From Anadara kagoshimensis (taxonomy: Eukaryota > Mollusca > Bivalvia > Arcoida > Arcidae), in the NCBI GenBank assembly GCA_021292105.1, contig CM037868.1, positions 29,586,403 to 29,650,402 on the forward strand: a DNA stretch of 64,000 nt. The letters are read 5' to 3'. Below, piece after piece: positions 22,879-32,627 of this stretch. Positions within the stretch are counted from its first letter, which is position 1. Every line of letters starts with the position of its first letter. The position numbers and the translations under genes were made by a program. A model generated the notes under the pieces. That model saw only the letters and a program-made list of their open reading frames with translations, did not search any database and had not been told where the DNA came from.

Positions 22879-22894
22879 TGTTGTTCCTTGTTAC
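22852..22894 (-). CDS. oxidase exon 1 (5' UTR end plus residues 1-9)
   Basis: After a TTTTAG acceptor the exon has an in-frame TAA 15 bases before CAACAATGG (good start context), so this Met is fixed as the start. It encodes MGCTTSSEL and ends at a GTAAGT donor. Gly2, Cys3 and Ser6 fit an N-myristoylation site with adjacent palmitoylatable Cys. There is no hydrophobic signal sequence. Confidence 0.8.
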
Positions 22895-23116
22895 CTAAAA
22901 ACATTAAAGAATTTCCAGATAGTTGTATTAAGAATAGAAACGGTTAACAACGGTGTTTTTCGATGTTCAATGTAGTTTAGTTCCTTGCTAGAGATAAAAA
23001 TATTTCATTTTATTTATATATTTACAGCCATGTATTTATTTATTTGTTTATCTAATTGTTTATTATAATCCTGCATATTAAAATACTTTTTCTCATCAGT
23101 TTTCTCCTTAAAACTA

Positions 23117-23129
23117 ACAAATACTCATA

Positions 23130-23172
<43 letters not shown>
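23117..23172. repeat. (AAAT)n tract
   Basis: About 13 AAAT/AATA tetranucleotides. Confidence 0.95.
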
Positions 23173-23245
23173 AACTCAAAAAAATACGATATGAAGGCTT
23201 CAGATACCTGCCGAATTCTTCATTGATTAATTTGAGAAGACTCAC

Positions 23246-23290
23246 CTGTGATTAGACAAACACTGTTTGTTCATACCTGTGACATTGTAG
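23246..23290 (-). other. candidate 5' non-coding exon of the oxidase
   Basis: The minus strand has a consensus donor, CACAG|GTGAGT, at 23246/23245, upstream of the coding exon 1 acceptor. This suggests an untranslated first exon. The transcription start cannot be placed from sequence alone. Confidence 0.3.
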
Positions 23291-23530
23291 ATACATATAT
23301 ATATATATATTATTGATAATTTTGATAAATGCTAACTAATCTTAGCCAACTCCTCCAGCATCCAAAGTCAAACCACGTGACAGTGGGATAAATACGCAAG
23401 TAGAAATACGCACGTCAATGACTTGGTAAATACAGAGATATCCAACAGTTAACCAAACGCTAACCGTAATTTGAGCATTTTTAAAGACAAATACTAGTAC
23501 CCCTTGCGTTCATCTTGACATAAATTCGGC

Positions 23531-23886
23531 ATACATACATATTATATACACAGTGTGTATGTACAACAATCAGTATCAGGTCGAGTCTTTTTTTCGTAGC
23601 CGTATCATTACGAGTCGCGCTTGCGCGACGAGTAGTGATACAGCTACGAAAAAGGACGAGACCCGATACGAAGGGTTGTACATACACACTGTGTATATAA
23701 TATTTTTATCTAACATTTCCAATTAGGTTATTTAAAATAATGGGAAAAAAACAATACTTTATGTGAAAAAAAATTACATTTTACCACAGAAAACCACTGA
23801 ACTATGTTATGACCGACAAATCCAAGACTCCCTGATGACGTAACAATGAGAAAGTGCACTTGCGCTTTACCGCCAATGTATCACCA
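23531..23886. mobile_element. foldback element with an 81-nt palindrome, copy 1
   Basis: Arms 23540-23620 and 23623-23703 pair around TCGCGC-TT-GCGCGA with few mismatches. Outer words are ATATTATATACACAGTGTGT and its complement. The unpaired part that follows (CCAATTAGGTTATTTAAAAT, CAGAAAACCACTGAACTATG, CAATGAGAAAGTGCAC) is shared with 61402-61668, which lacks the right arm. Non-autonomous, class unknown. Confidence 0.85.
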
Positions 23887-24449
23887 TAGTGTTATGGGGC
23901 GTGCACGCTTTTGGTACTCATGGTCAGAAAGGGTTATTCCTATGTATACAACTCTTTAAAGCTCGTTTACGTAGGGTATAAAAAGGGAGTTTTCATTTTA
24001 TTCGCGTTATTTTATTTTCGAGTCTTTGAGTGACAAACGCATTTAACCATACGTCATTAAGATACTTGTCATATTTTAAGTAACGCATTTCGTTACTTTC
24101 GCACATTTACGCCCAAAATAAAAAGACTGCGAAAATTTACCCAGCCTATACCGTGCAGTCCTTCATCAAAACACTTATATTATACACTATTTACTATGTT
24201 TTAAGTTCTAGAGGAAGACACAAAACCGAATTAACAGAAAAACGGGGGAAAAGAAATGCAAGCGCTATTATTGGGATCTATGGCATTAGTTTTTTTTTTT
24301 TGTGAAAAGATGAAAAAGACTTACAAGATGGACCGTGAAGCTTGTTAATTATGACACTAATGATCACATGTACAATTGTACTTAGATCACCACTTCTGTT
24401 AGATACAGATAATAACTAAGACCAGTGGTCAAGGAAAAATTTCATTTTA

Positions 24450-24770
24450 TCATTATTTGTTTTTCTGTGGTCAGTCAGGCGCCGACCTTCAGAAAGCTTT
24501 CAACTTGTTGCCGAATGGTCAAAGGCATTGGCTCGCAGACCACACTGCATCTCGTCGCCTTGATGTCCGTGGAATTCCTTAGGCGATTTACAGGCAATTT
24601 GGTCCACAAACAAGTACTTTAGACCACTCGTCAACACAGTGTGAACAAATTGTCAGCTTGCTGAAGGTCGATGGATTGCTTTCCCCGCATCAATCAAGAT
24701 ACTTCAGCCTCCTGATGAGCGAAGTGGAATACTAATAATCTTGATTGGGGATAAAAACCACTCCACACAA
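24450..24770. mobile_element. SINE-like fragments
   Basis: The minus strand contains GTTGACGAGTGGTCTAAAG, resembling the family B tRNA-like head. The adjoining TTTCCCCGCATCAATCAAGA and AATCTTGATTGGGGATAAA on the plus strand look like SINE body and tail words. Boundaries are unclear. Confidence 0.45.
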
Positions 24771-24779
24771 ACACAACGC

Positions 24780-25834
24780 TACTGTCAAAAAGCTGGTTAT
24801 CTTTATGAAGTTGAATGTTATTATAATGTTAATAATCTAATATACTGGTGAATAATGTGTATTTTAAAAAAAAAAAATTAGTACATGTATATGCTTACTC
24901 TAACTTTTTATTTTTGAATTTCTTTCAAAATTAGTACATGACAATGACATGTATGACTTCTATTGTTTAACTAAGTGCTGCATCTTTTTAAAATATATAT
25001 GGAATGGTTATACATTAGTTGATGAATGAGAAAATAGTGGAAACCATGTGAATTCCTAAGAAAAAGGCGTGAGAAGATGGTGGATTTTTTACCCATGTAT
25101 GAAAACATCTGTTGTAATTTAATCTTTGATCTACATACTGGGAATGCATACCTTATTTCCACAATAAAATAATTTGAAGACAAATGGTTAATCTCGTTTT
25201 GTAATAGCATCTCTCCAACGATGACGTGACGTAGCACAAATTGTAGATACCAACCAACAAATTATTTTTTTAATCGTTGGCACATAAGACTTTCTAATCA
25301 CAAATATAATCTTCGTATTAATTTCATTCAGAAATTGATACAATTTGAGTAGAAAGAAAAATCTTATAAAATCGGTCAAATGACCCGTAAGTACTGTGAA
25401 ATAATTTAGTATTTTCGTGATGTTCCTATTTCGCTGATATCACGAGAACCTTGGTCCACGGAATTACATATCAACGAAATAGTATATATATAAACAAAAT
25501 TAAGTTAAACGGAATCTACAAAACTACAAAATTTTATTTTCTTCTGGAACCGCGAAAATTTGACACCATGAAAACCAATGATTCTACACGGTATGTTAGT
25601 ATTGAAGTGTCAATCTACATAGGTGTGTAAGTATTTCAACCTCATCATAGAAAAATATCAAAAACCAATTTTCCAAGATAGTTGACACAACATAAGCATG
25701 GAATACCCTCTACCAATTTTTTTCTGAGGATTCGAACAATGTCAAACATTTACGGTGAATGTCTGGACATTAAAAAGCAAGCCTCATGTCACCCGTTAAC
25801 TAAAATCACCGGTAGATTGATTTATTGTTTGTTT
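24780..25834. other. AT-rich stretch, nothing recognised
   Basis: Only short frames without domain features, and a poly-A tract near 24868. Confidence 0.5.
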
Positions 25835-26125
25835 GATTGAATGGGAATTTACGTCATGATAAAAGTTAAGAATATTTCAATTAAATCGAGACGTCATCAG
25901 CTATAGGTAAAGTGGCAGAATAGTTACACCTTTGCAGTGCGCTCAGGCACCCGTGGCTCAGGAAGGGTTCTTTAACGTATCACACCTACAGTGGCACGGG
26001 CCATTGGCTTTTTGGTATCTTTCGAAAGACCCAGAAACTTTTATTTCTAAATGCCGAGTGCTTGGCGATGGAACAGTCACTAACTTTTATCAAGTCTTGG
26101 TAAGACCTGGCCGGGGCATCGGAAG
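25835..26125 (-). mobile_element. SINE family A, diverged copy
   Basis: Tail words AAGAATATTTCA, ATCGAGACGTCATCAGCTAT and AGGTAAAGTGGCAGAAT run from the low end. The head end shows GTCTTGGTAAGACCTGGCCG. The B-box is no longer intact. Confidence 0.7.
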
Positions 26126-26499
26126 AAGAATATTTAGACAACTTTTTGAAAAAAACAATGTCGGTTACTTTGTGGCAATTGTACAGATAACTTTTGGCTC
26201 TTAAATATTGAATTTAAGAGTAGGATAGAGTGGTGGTATTTTACGCCCAAAGTCAAAGGTATTTCAATAACTTCCTTTGACAAACTTTCTCACACTAGAC
26301 CCAAGAAAATTCGAACGTAGTAGACAAGATATGCTACAATCTATAACGATGATGCTTCAGACCACCCTACCACAGAGATACCAAAATAACTTTTAAAGTT
26401 TGAAGCGTGTCCGATCAGTTGTCTTGGTTTCTATTGAATGTCGTATGGTAATATAATTCAGAAATGGACGCGACTCTTCTGTGTCTGAAAATGGGGTGG

Positions 26500-26700
26500 A
26501 GTGGAGTATAACATTTTACATCCCGGGCAAGACTCTTTCACTTATATCAAGGCGATCAGTTCATGGATGGTTGAGGAAACCAGAATGCCTGGAGAAAACC
26601 ACCAACCTTCGACAAGCGAATGGACAGGCTTTCTCACACTAGGATTCGTCCCGAATGAAGTTCTAACCCAGGCAGTGAGGGGTGACATGTCTGAAAATGG
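26500..26700 (-). mobile_element. SINE family B, partial
   Basis: Shares TTCACTTATATCAAGGCGAT, GAAACCAGAATGCCTGGAGA, AAACCACCAACCTTCGACA and TCTAACCCAGGCAGTGAGG with the copies at 19345 and 57130. The tRNA-like head is lost. Confidence 0.65.
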
Positions 26701-27429
26701 GGACAGTTTTTATTGTTGTAACAAATTCGGCCAAGTAAGAAATCACTTTAACCAAGTAATGATGTAACGTAATTAGTAAATATTATTTAACCTCGTTTTG
26801 AACCCAGACACATTTTATTACAGATAGACAGATTATTATTCCTATAAATATTTAATTAATATATCGGTTATCTAGATTAATGTCGCATACCAACAATCTG
26901 GTTGATAATATATGGGACACACATTAAACTATGTATACCCGCCTCCATAAATAAAGTTTAGGGTCATATTGGTCCGTCTGTCTGTCTGTCCGGTCCAATA
27001 TAGTTGCCACATGAGATGATATGTCCATTTTCAAATGTAGATATGTATGTCAAGAGTCAAGGCCACGATGTCAAATCTTAGATTTGGTCCATGTAGTGTA
27101 TGTCGGGAACGAGAGTGGGTGTTTGTCTCTGAAGAAACTGTTCTAGGCGTGTTATTTGTCACACAATGTTATTTCGTCAAGCAGATGGCTTTTAAAATTT
27201 AGAAATGAAGACATGGGGTACTTCTGATGAGAATATAAAAGTCGTTGGGTTTTGTCATGGCAGACGTGACACAAACTAAAACAATATCTGCAAATTGAAA
27301 TAAAGCTGGTGACATCTCGATATATGTGATGCCCTTTTTGAATAACATTTTATCCAGAATATTTTACATTTTTACAATTTGCTTGAAGCAGTGTTTGATT
27401 ATTGGTATTTCCACAAATTATCTTTCTAG

Positions 27430-27780
27430 AACCCTGTTAAGCCTGTTATGTAATAAATGCCAAGTATTGTAATGCCCACCTTGTAGTGTAATAATTTTCT
27501 TTGTGTAATGTAATAGCATATTGCTATGTAATAAAAACGCCGTGTAATGTAATAATACCAGGTTTCGCGTTTTGTAATTTTTCCGTGATGTAAAAATGAA
27601 ATTTGGCAAATTAAAGGACAGCAATTTTGTTCCAACTACTGACCTTGATGTTGACATTGAGCCGACTGTGTTAGGGCAAACTGACGGTAAGTGTAGACTA
27701 ATCTAATCTTGACCACAGTTGAAGGTCATTGCCACTTAGTATGATCTGTAATTTAATGGCATGGGTCAAAGGGTTCCAGG
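27430..27780 (-). repeat. TGTAATGTAATAA-rich dispersed repeat, left partner of an inverted pair
   Basis: Contains repeated TGTAATGTAATA words, then AATGAAATTTGGCAAATTAA, ACTACTGACCTTGATGTTGA and GTTGAAGGTCATTGCC. The reverse complement of 30945-31315 follows the same order, so the two copies form an inverted pair about 3.2 kb apart. Confidence 0.85.
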
Positions 27781-27889
27781 CGTTACAAACTTTATTCACA
27801 ATCAAGAAAAAATGACATTACATCATTACTGACCCAAACTTACATTGATTTTGACTATCAAGTTACGTTGTCATTTTGTTTAATTATAT

Positions 27890-27985
27890 AAAGGGGCGTA
27901 GCTGGGTCCGAGATATCGTGTAGACACAGACGTATCATGTGCAGAGTGCCGATGGGAGTGGGGTGCGGGAGGAGTGGGGGTTGAC
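27890..27985. repeat. element end AGGGGCGTAGCTGGGTCCGA, copy 1
   Basis: About 95 bp (AGGGGCGTAGCTGGGTCCGA, GATATCGTGTAG, GTGCCGATGGGAGTG, GGGAGGAGTGGGGG) repeated in direct orientation at 30174-30266. AGGGGCGTA ends are common in hAT-type elements, but I see no matching right end for this copy. Confidence 0.8.
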
Positions 27986-28185
27986 CCCCGGCGACGAGAG
28001 GGGATTTTTCGTTGTCGTAGACCTTTGTCGTTTGGTTCGTCATGTTCATTTAAATGTATTTTTTCATCTTAGGACTAATGGAAGCAATACAAAGTCGAGG
28101 TATCTCTCAAAAGTGTTTTTGTACCGTCTTCATTATCACAGAAATAATGTTAATGTTAGTATAAAAATGCGTCTATGCAATACCC

Positions 28186-28308
28186 GAGTTTCTAAAACAT
28201 GAAACATCGGCTTATTGGCGAAAGTGGAGTTTCTAAAACATGAAACATCGGCTTATTGGCGAAAGTGGAGTTTCTAAAACATGAAACATCTGCTTATTGA
28301 CGAAAGTG
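28186..28308. repeat. 41-bp tandem repeat, three copies
   Basis: Unit GAGTTTCTAAAACATGAAAC then ATCGGCTTATTGGCGAAAGTG. Copies one and two are identical and the third differs at two bases. Confidence 0.98.
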
Positions 28309-28333
28309 GATGTCGCGTCTATGTACTTTCGAT

Positions 28334-28720
28334 CGCGCGTGTTTGCGTGTGTGTGTGTGTGTGTGCATGCGTGCACGTGTGTGTATGTTTGTCTGTGTGT
28401 GTGCTTTGGTTGATTGGTTGTTTTGTACGTGTGTATATAGCGCATTTGGGTTAAGCACGACAATGTGCTTCAAGCACCACAAAGTGAGTGTACATCACAA
28501 TATGCATGTGAGACTGTGTGCTAAGTATTATCATGCGCGTTTGTGTTAATCCCCAAAATGCGCGTGTGTCTGTATGTACGTGTATATTTGTGTTTGTGTT
28601 TATCACTACATACTAGTAGTGTGTGTGTGTGTGTCTCTCTCTCTCTCTCATAGCGTGGAAGGGTATATTTGCATATGTAGTACAATAAGCGTTCACCCCC
28701 CTCTCTCTCTCTCTCTGTGG
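28334..28720. repeat. GT- and CT-rich low-complexity region
   Basis: GT runs (28345-28365, 28618-28634) and CT runs (28634-28649, 28701-28716) are mixed with TATGCATGTG-type words. Open frames here are His/Thr or Cys/Val repeats and not genes. It borders the dispersed repeat that starts near 28770. Confidence 0.9.
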
Positions 28721-28769
28721 CAAGATTCATGAAAATATACTTTATTTGTCCTATTGTTCTGGATCAAGT

Positions 28770-29600
28770 TGGATTTAAATATAATTTACCCTACAGGTAA
28801 TTATATAAATCGTGCATGTCTTCGATCCGGAGCTGTGTTCACTATTCGTTTAATCATTTTGTGGTATGTAAGAGTTACGTGGAATGCCATAGCCAAGAAT
28901 AATAGAAAAAAATTAATTGTATTTAACCAAATTCTTCAAAAAGTTAAGCTATACTGTGAAGAAACTTCTATAAAAAATTAATATATTTTTTATTTTTCTA
29001 TCAAACTTTAACATAAAATATAACATGTATCTACAAAGTTAATTTTAAATACATTACTAAACGACACCAGAATGTAGTGATTCCAGATATCGTTATAAAC
29101 CAACATTACTCAATGTTAATCAATTCTGTTTCCCGGGCTGTTCTTAACAGAATAGTGTAAAATGTCGGAGGGGTCTCCGATATCAAACGGGAAGGTGGTT
29201 CATTATGTCCGTGATGGATATTTTGACCACTCGCCCTTTCGGGGGCGCTCTCTCAATTCTTATACTATTTCTGACTTTTTACTTTTCTGATTTCTGTCTT
29301 GCATTGTACAGTTGATGTTCTATTGCTTACAATAGCCATCATCTGCCCCTGGACTACTGTTGCCTAGTGGTTCAGGGTTCGGCTCTCCTGGGTTACGGTT
29401 GCCTAGCGGTTAAAGCAGAAATCTTTAATCACATGGCTTCTGTAGTCCAGGGTTCCACTTGGTCAGTGGGTATCTATCCTCTGTTCCTGGGCTACGGTTG
29501 CCTAGTAGTTAAAGCCTTTAATCACAAGGTGCCCAATGAACCCTGCTGTTTAATGGCATCAGCGCAACACAGACACAGCTTCTGCACCTTAGCCTATAGC
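28770..29600 (+). repeat. dispersed repeat with hairpins and tandem tRNA-like units, copy 2
   Basis: Second copy of the 2470-3240 sequence. TCGGAG-GGGT-CTCCGA keeps the stem while the loop changes (CAGT in copy 1). It is followed by ATATCAAACGGGAAGGTGG, CGCCCTTTCGGGGGCG and three GTTGCCTAG-based tRNA-like units. The last unit, with TTAAAGCCTTTAATCACAAG, is the best preserved. Confidence 0.75.
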
Positions 29601-29662
29601 TGGTGACGTCTCGGTGTAAGTGAAATATTCTTGACTGGTATGTAAAACGCTATCACTCAACT
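29560..29662 (+). mobile_element. SINE family A, 3' tail fragment
   Basis: TAGCTGGTGACGTCTCGGTG, TAAGTGAAATATTCTTGACT and AAAACGCTATCACTCAAC match the plus-orientation tail of family A. It directly abuts the tRNA-like units before it. Confidence 0.75.
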
Positions 29663-30135
29663 TATGATCAACTTTTAAAGTCAAGGTACAAATGTATATA
29701 TCCGTTGCCAATTTGCCCCTCAAAATAATGTGCGAAAAAACATATCAGGAGTTGAGCAACATATGAAGAACGGCTGGTAAATTGCTGATGTGGAGTAAAA
29801 GAACGGACTGTCCTCTTACCTTGGAGTTAATCTCCGGCGTTTTTTGTTTTTTTTTCTCGATTTCATACTTGATTAATAATCCCTCCTCCGGCTGATACTG
29901 GTTGCCATGGTACCACTATGCACACGCTTTGTGAAAATTAGTTTGAAGCAGATCGGGAGGCGTGGACCACATGAACATTAAGATTAATATATTTAGATGT
30001 AAGAATGTGACTAAAACAATATACAACCAATCCACCACCCTTCTTATCCATGATGTCATTAATCTCTGAACTAGTGTGTGTAAAACTAATTTTCACCATT
30101 AATACGCCAAGACTGTATATAAAAAGCATTATGTA

Positions 30136-30266
30136 ACAGCGCGCGCGCGCGCGCGTGTGTGTGTGTGTATACGTAGGGGCGTAGCTGGGTCCGAGATATC
30201 GTGTAGGCACATACGCATGATGTGCAAAGTGCCGATGGGAGTGGGTGCGGGAGGAGTGGGGGGGGG
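30136..30266. repeat. (GC)n/(GT)n tract and element end copy 2
   Basis: An alternating GC/GT run (30139-30170) leads straight into AGGGGCGTAGCTGGGTCCGA, the second copy of the 27890 sequence, ending in a poly-G tract. Confidence 0.85.
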
Positions 30267-30811
30267 GGGCGCGGGAAATTTTTAAATATTAACTCGAAAA
30301 AAACACGCCATTCGGAGTGTTTTAATGTCTTTATAACACATTGTATGCTGTTAAAACTTTATACCGAAACCGTTAATTGAAAGAGGAATATGACTTATTT
30401 CAGTAGATTGCTGTCAAATGATTTTTATAGCAGGATGTTTCTCTGATATGTGTTTTTGAAAACGCTTAGTGCCTGGTCATAGTCTAAGTTAAATGCGGTA
30501 GCTCAGCTGGTTCAGTGCTCGCTTCGTATGTGGAAGGTCGGGGTTCGAATACCAGCCAGGCAGACCAAAAACTTGAAAAGTGGTAGTCTTCAACAATTAG
30601 AAATGAAAGTCACCGATCATCCTTTGGATGAGATCTTAGAAAAAACCTATGTCCTTGGCACGGTGGGAGTGACACGATAAAACACTGACTGCACATTGCC
30701 CTACACGCACTAGAAACCGTATTAATTAAATTAAATTCTTAATACATTGACATATTTGTCAAAATAATGTGTAGGCATGTGCCTTTTGGACTTAAGGTAG
30801 TTACGCCCCTG
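30174..30811. mobile_element. putative hAT-like non-autonomous element
   Basis: The left end AGGGGCGTAGCT and the right end AAGGTAGTTACGCCCCT are inverted over the terminal nine or ten bases. GTGTAGGCACAT near the left end answers GTGTAGGCATGTGCC near the right end. The interior includes a SINE A head (30488-30720). No convincing target duplication was seen. Confidence 0.45.
30488..30720 (+). mobile_element. SINE family A, 5' part
   Basis: The head TGCGGTAGCTCAGCTGGTTC (A-box), CTCGCTTCGTATGTGGAAGG (anticodon-arm region) and GTCGGGGTTCGAATACC (B-box) is the best-preserved head in the window. The body continues to TTGCCCTACACGCACTAG, and the conserved tail is absent. Confidence 0.85.
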
Positions 30812-30944
30812 GTTTACCTGGTAGGGATCGTTCAACAGCTAAGAGTTAATATTGCTATTAATTTGTTACCTTGATTTTACTTCAAGGACCCTCTGTAAAT
30901 ATTTGAAATGTTTTAATAACTTTTTTCTGTACACTGATAGGACT

Positions 30945-31315
30945 AGGTCTGGGACCCTCTTGGTCCATGTAATTAAAATACAGATTATATAAAGCGGTTA
31001 TGACCTTCAACTGAGGTCAATAATAGTCTACACGTATCCTTTGCTCTTGAAAAAGTCGGCTCAAGGTCAACGTCAAGGTCAGTGGTTGGAACAATATCTT
31101 TGACCCTTAATTTGCCTAATTTCATTTTAACATTATATAATTACACGGAAATTTTATTACATTTCGCGAAATGTTGTTTTATTACATTACGCGTCATTTT
31201 TTATTACATAACAAGATTTATTTACATTACACGAAGAAAATCATTACACTACAAGGTGGGTATGACATTACTTGGCTTTTATTACATAACACGGCGTAAC
31301 AAATTACCCCTTTTC
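30945..31315 (+). repeat. TGTAATGTAATAA-rich dispersed repeat, right partner of an inverted pair
   Basis: Reads TTATTACATT-type words, preceded by TCGGCTCAAGGTCAACGTCA and GACCTTCAACTGAGGTCAA. This is the reverse complement of 27430-27780 over about 350 bp with moderate divergence. Confidence 0.85.
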
Positions 31316-31359
31316 ATTAATGCATTTCTTGACAAAAATTTGGAAAAGTGTAATGGGTG

Positions 31360-31440
31360 CAGTGTTGTCATGCACATATGTGTTGATTTTGAATGCATTG
31401 TTTTAATAAAAATTCAAAATCAGCACATGTTGCACATCCT
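31360..31440. repeat. foldback related to 22104-22194
   Basis: ATGTGTTGATTTTGAAT at 31379-31395 pairs with ATTCAAAATCAGCACAT downstream, with outer TGCACAT/TGTTGCAC words. The arms share the GTGCTxxTTTTGAAT core of the 22104 palindrome, indicating a small family. Confidence 0.6.
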
Positions 31441-31869
31441 AATGGAATCCAACGCCTAGACTTTTTTGGCGTCAAACTTGTTAACGCTTAATGCTTAATG
31501 GAATCCGTACTCGGTTCCATTAGGCATTGAACTTCATTAAGAATTGTAACAGTGCAGTTCATAACGACAAAAACTGGTTTGGACCGACTAGGCAGAAATA
31601 CTGAAGCGTAAAGAAAAGCAAATAAGCCGGGATTAAGAATACGACAGGATAAACAATTTCAATAAAACCGAAGATGAATGATTATAATAAATTATCTAAT
31701 TTATCAAAATTACGATGAGAATTCCATAAAACAACGTATTCAGTCAAGCTTATCACATGTTTAGACATTATGAAATACAATTATATCAATGAACTTAAGA
31801 AAGTTATGACTATTACATCATTTACATAATCCGCGAAATTTCGGTCAAAGACGAAACTCGTAATAAAGT

Positions 31870-32195
31870 TGAACTGAGTAATGGTGCTTAACGCCCCAGT
31901 CTAGAATATTTCACTTGTATCGAGACGTCCGCCGCTATAGGCGAAGGTGCAGAATTTTGCCAGTGAGTTGCGCTGATGGCATGCAATAGGTTTTTTTATG
32001 GTGCAACGCCTTCCGTGACACGGGACCTACCTCTTAGTTTATTTTAAGTTTCCGTCCGAAAGAACTGTGACTTTAATTACATTTTGTAATGCTGAATGAT
32101 CACACCCTCTTTCATGTCAGATCCGGTCGGGGGTCAACCACACGACCTCCCACTTACGGAGCGAGCACGCTACCAACTAAGCTACTGCAGTGGGT
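31870..32195 (-). mobile_element. SINE family A, near full length
   Basis: The tail end has GAGTAATGGTGCTTAACGCC and AGAATATTTCACTTGTATCG. The head end reverses to a tRNA-like sequence with TAGTTGGTAGCGTGCTCGC-type words and a B-box altered by GGGGGTCAACCAC. Confidence 0.8.
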
Positions 32196-32199
32196 GGTG

Positions 32200-32618
32200 G
32201 ATGCTATAGGGATTTACATCAACTTTCTGTATTATCAAATTTTAATACATTTAAATAAATCTATCTATTTGTTTTCTATTTTAAGTAACGTCGACCTTGG
32301 ATTTCAGACGGCCATGTTAATTGAATACAATTACTTTCTAAAGATCCTTCCTAGCCAAATTTTGGTTCAATTAGACCAGTTTGTTTTAGAGGAAAAGAGT
32401 ACAATTATTCACGGACGCATGGTTTTGACGGATGGACACAGACGCTTTACTACACCATAAGCTAAGCTGGCTAAAACCCGTTGAGCTAATAGTGTTCTAG
32501 TTATTGAACTAAGCAGTGTATGAAGTACATTGGTCCGTATAGTAAGAACATTTGCACTTTACCGGACAAATTAAATGTGACGTAGGGTTATGCACGTAGA
32601 CTTAAGGATTAAAGAATG
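32200..32618. other. unassigned stretch
   Basis: A short frame continues out of the SINE head. No domain or splice structure was recognised. Confidence 0.4.
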
Positions 32619-32627
32619 TTTAATTAT

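Noticed and set aside
28233..28549. His/Thr- and Cys/Val-rich frames
   Set aside because: Translations of GT and CT microsatellites.
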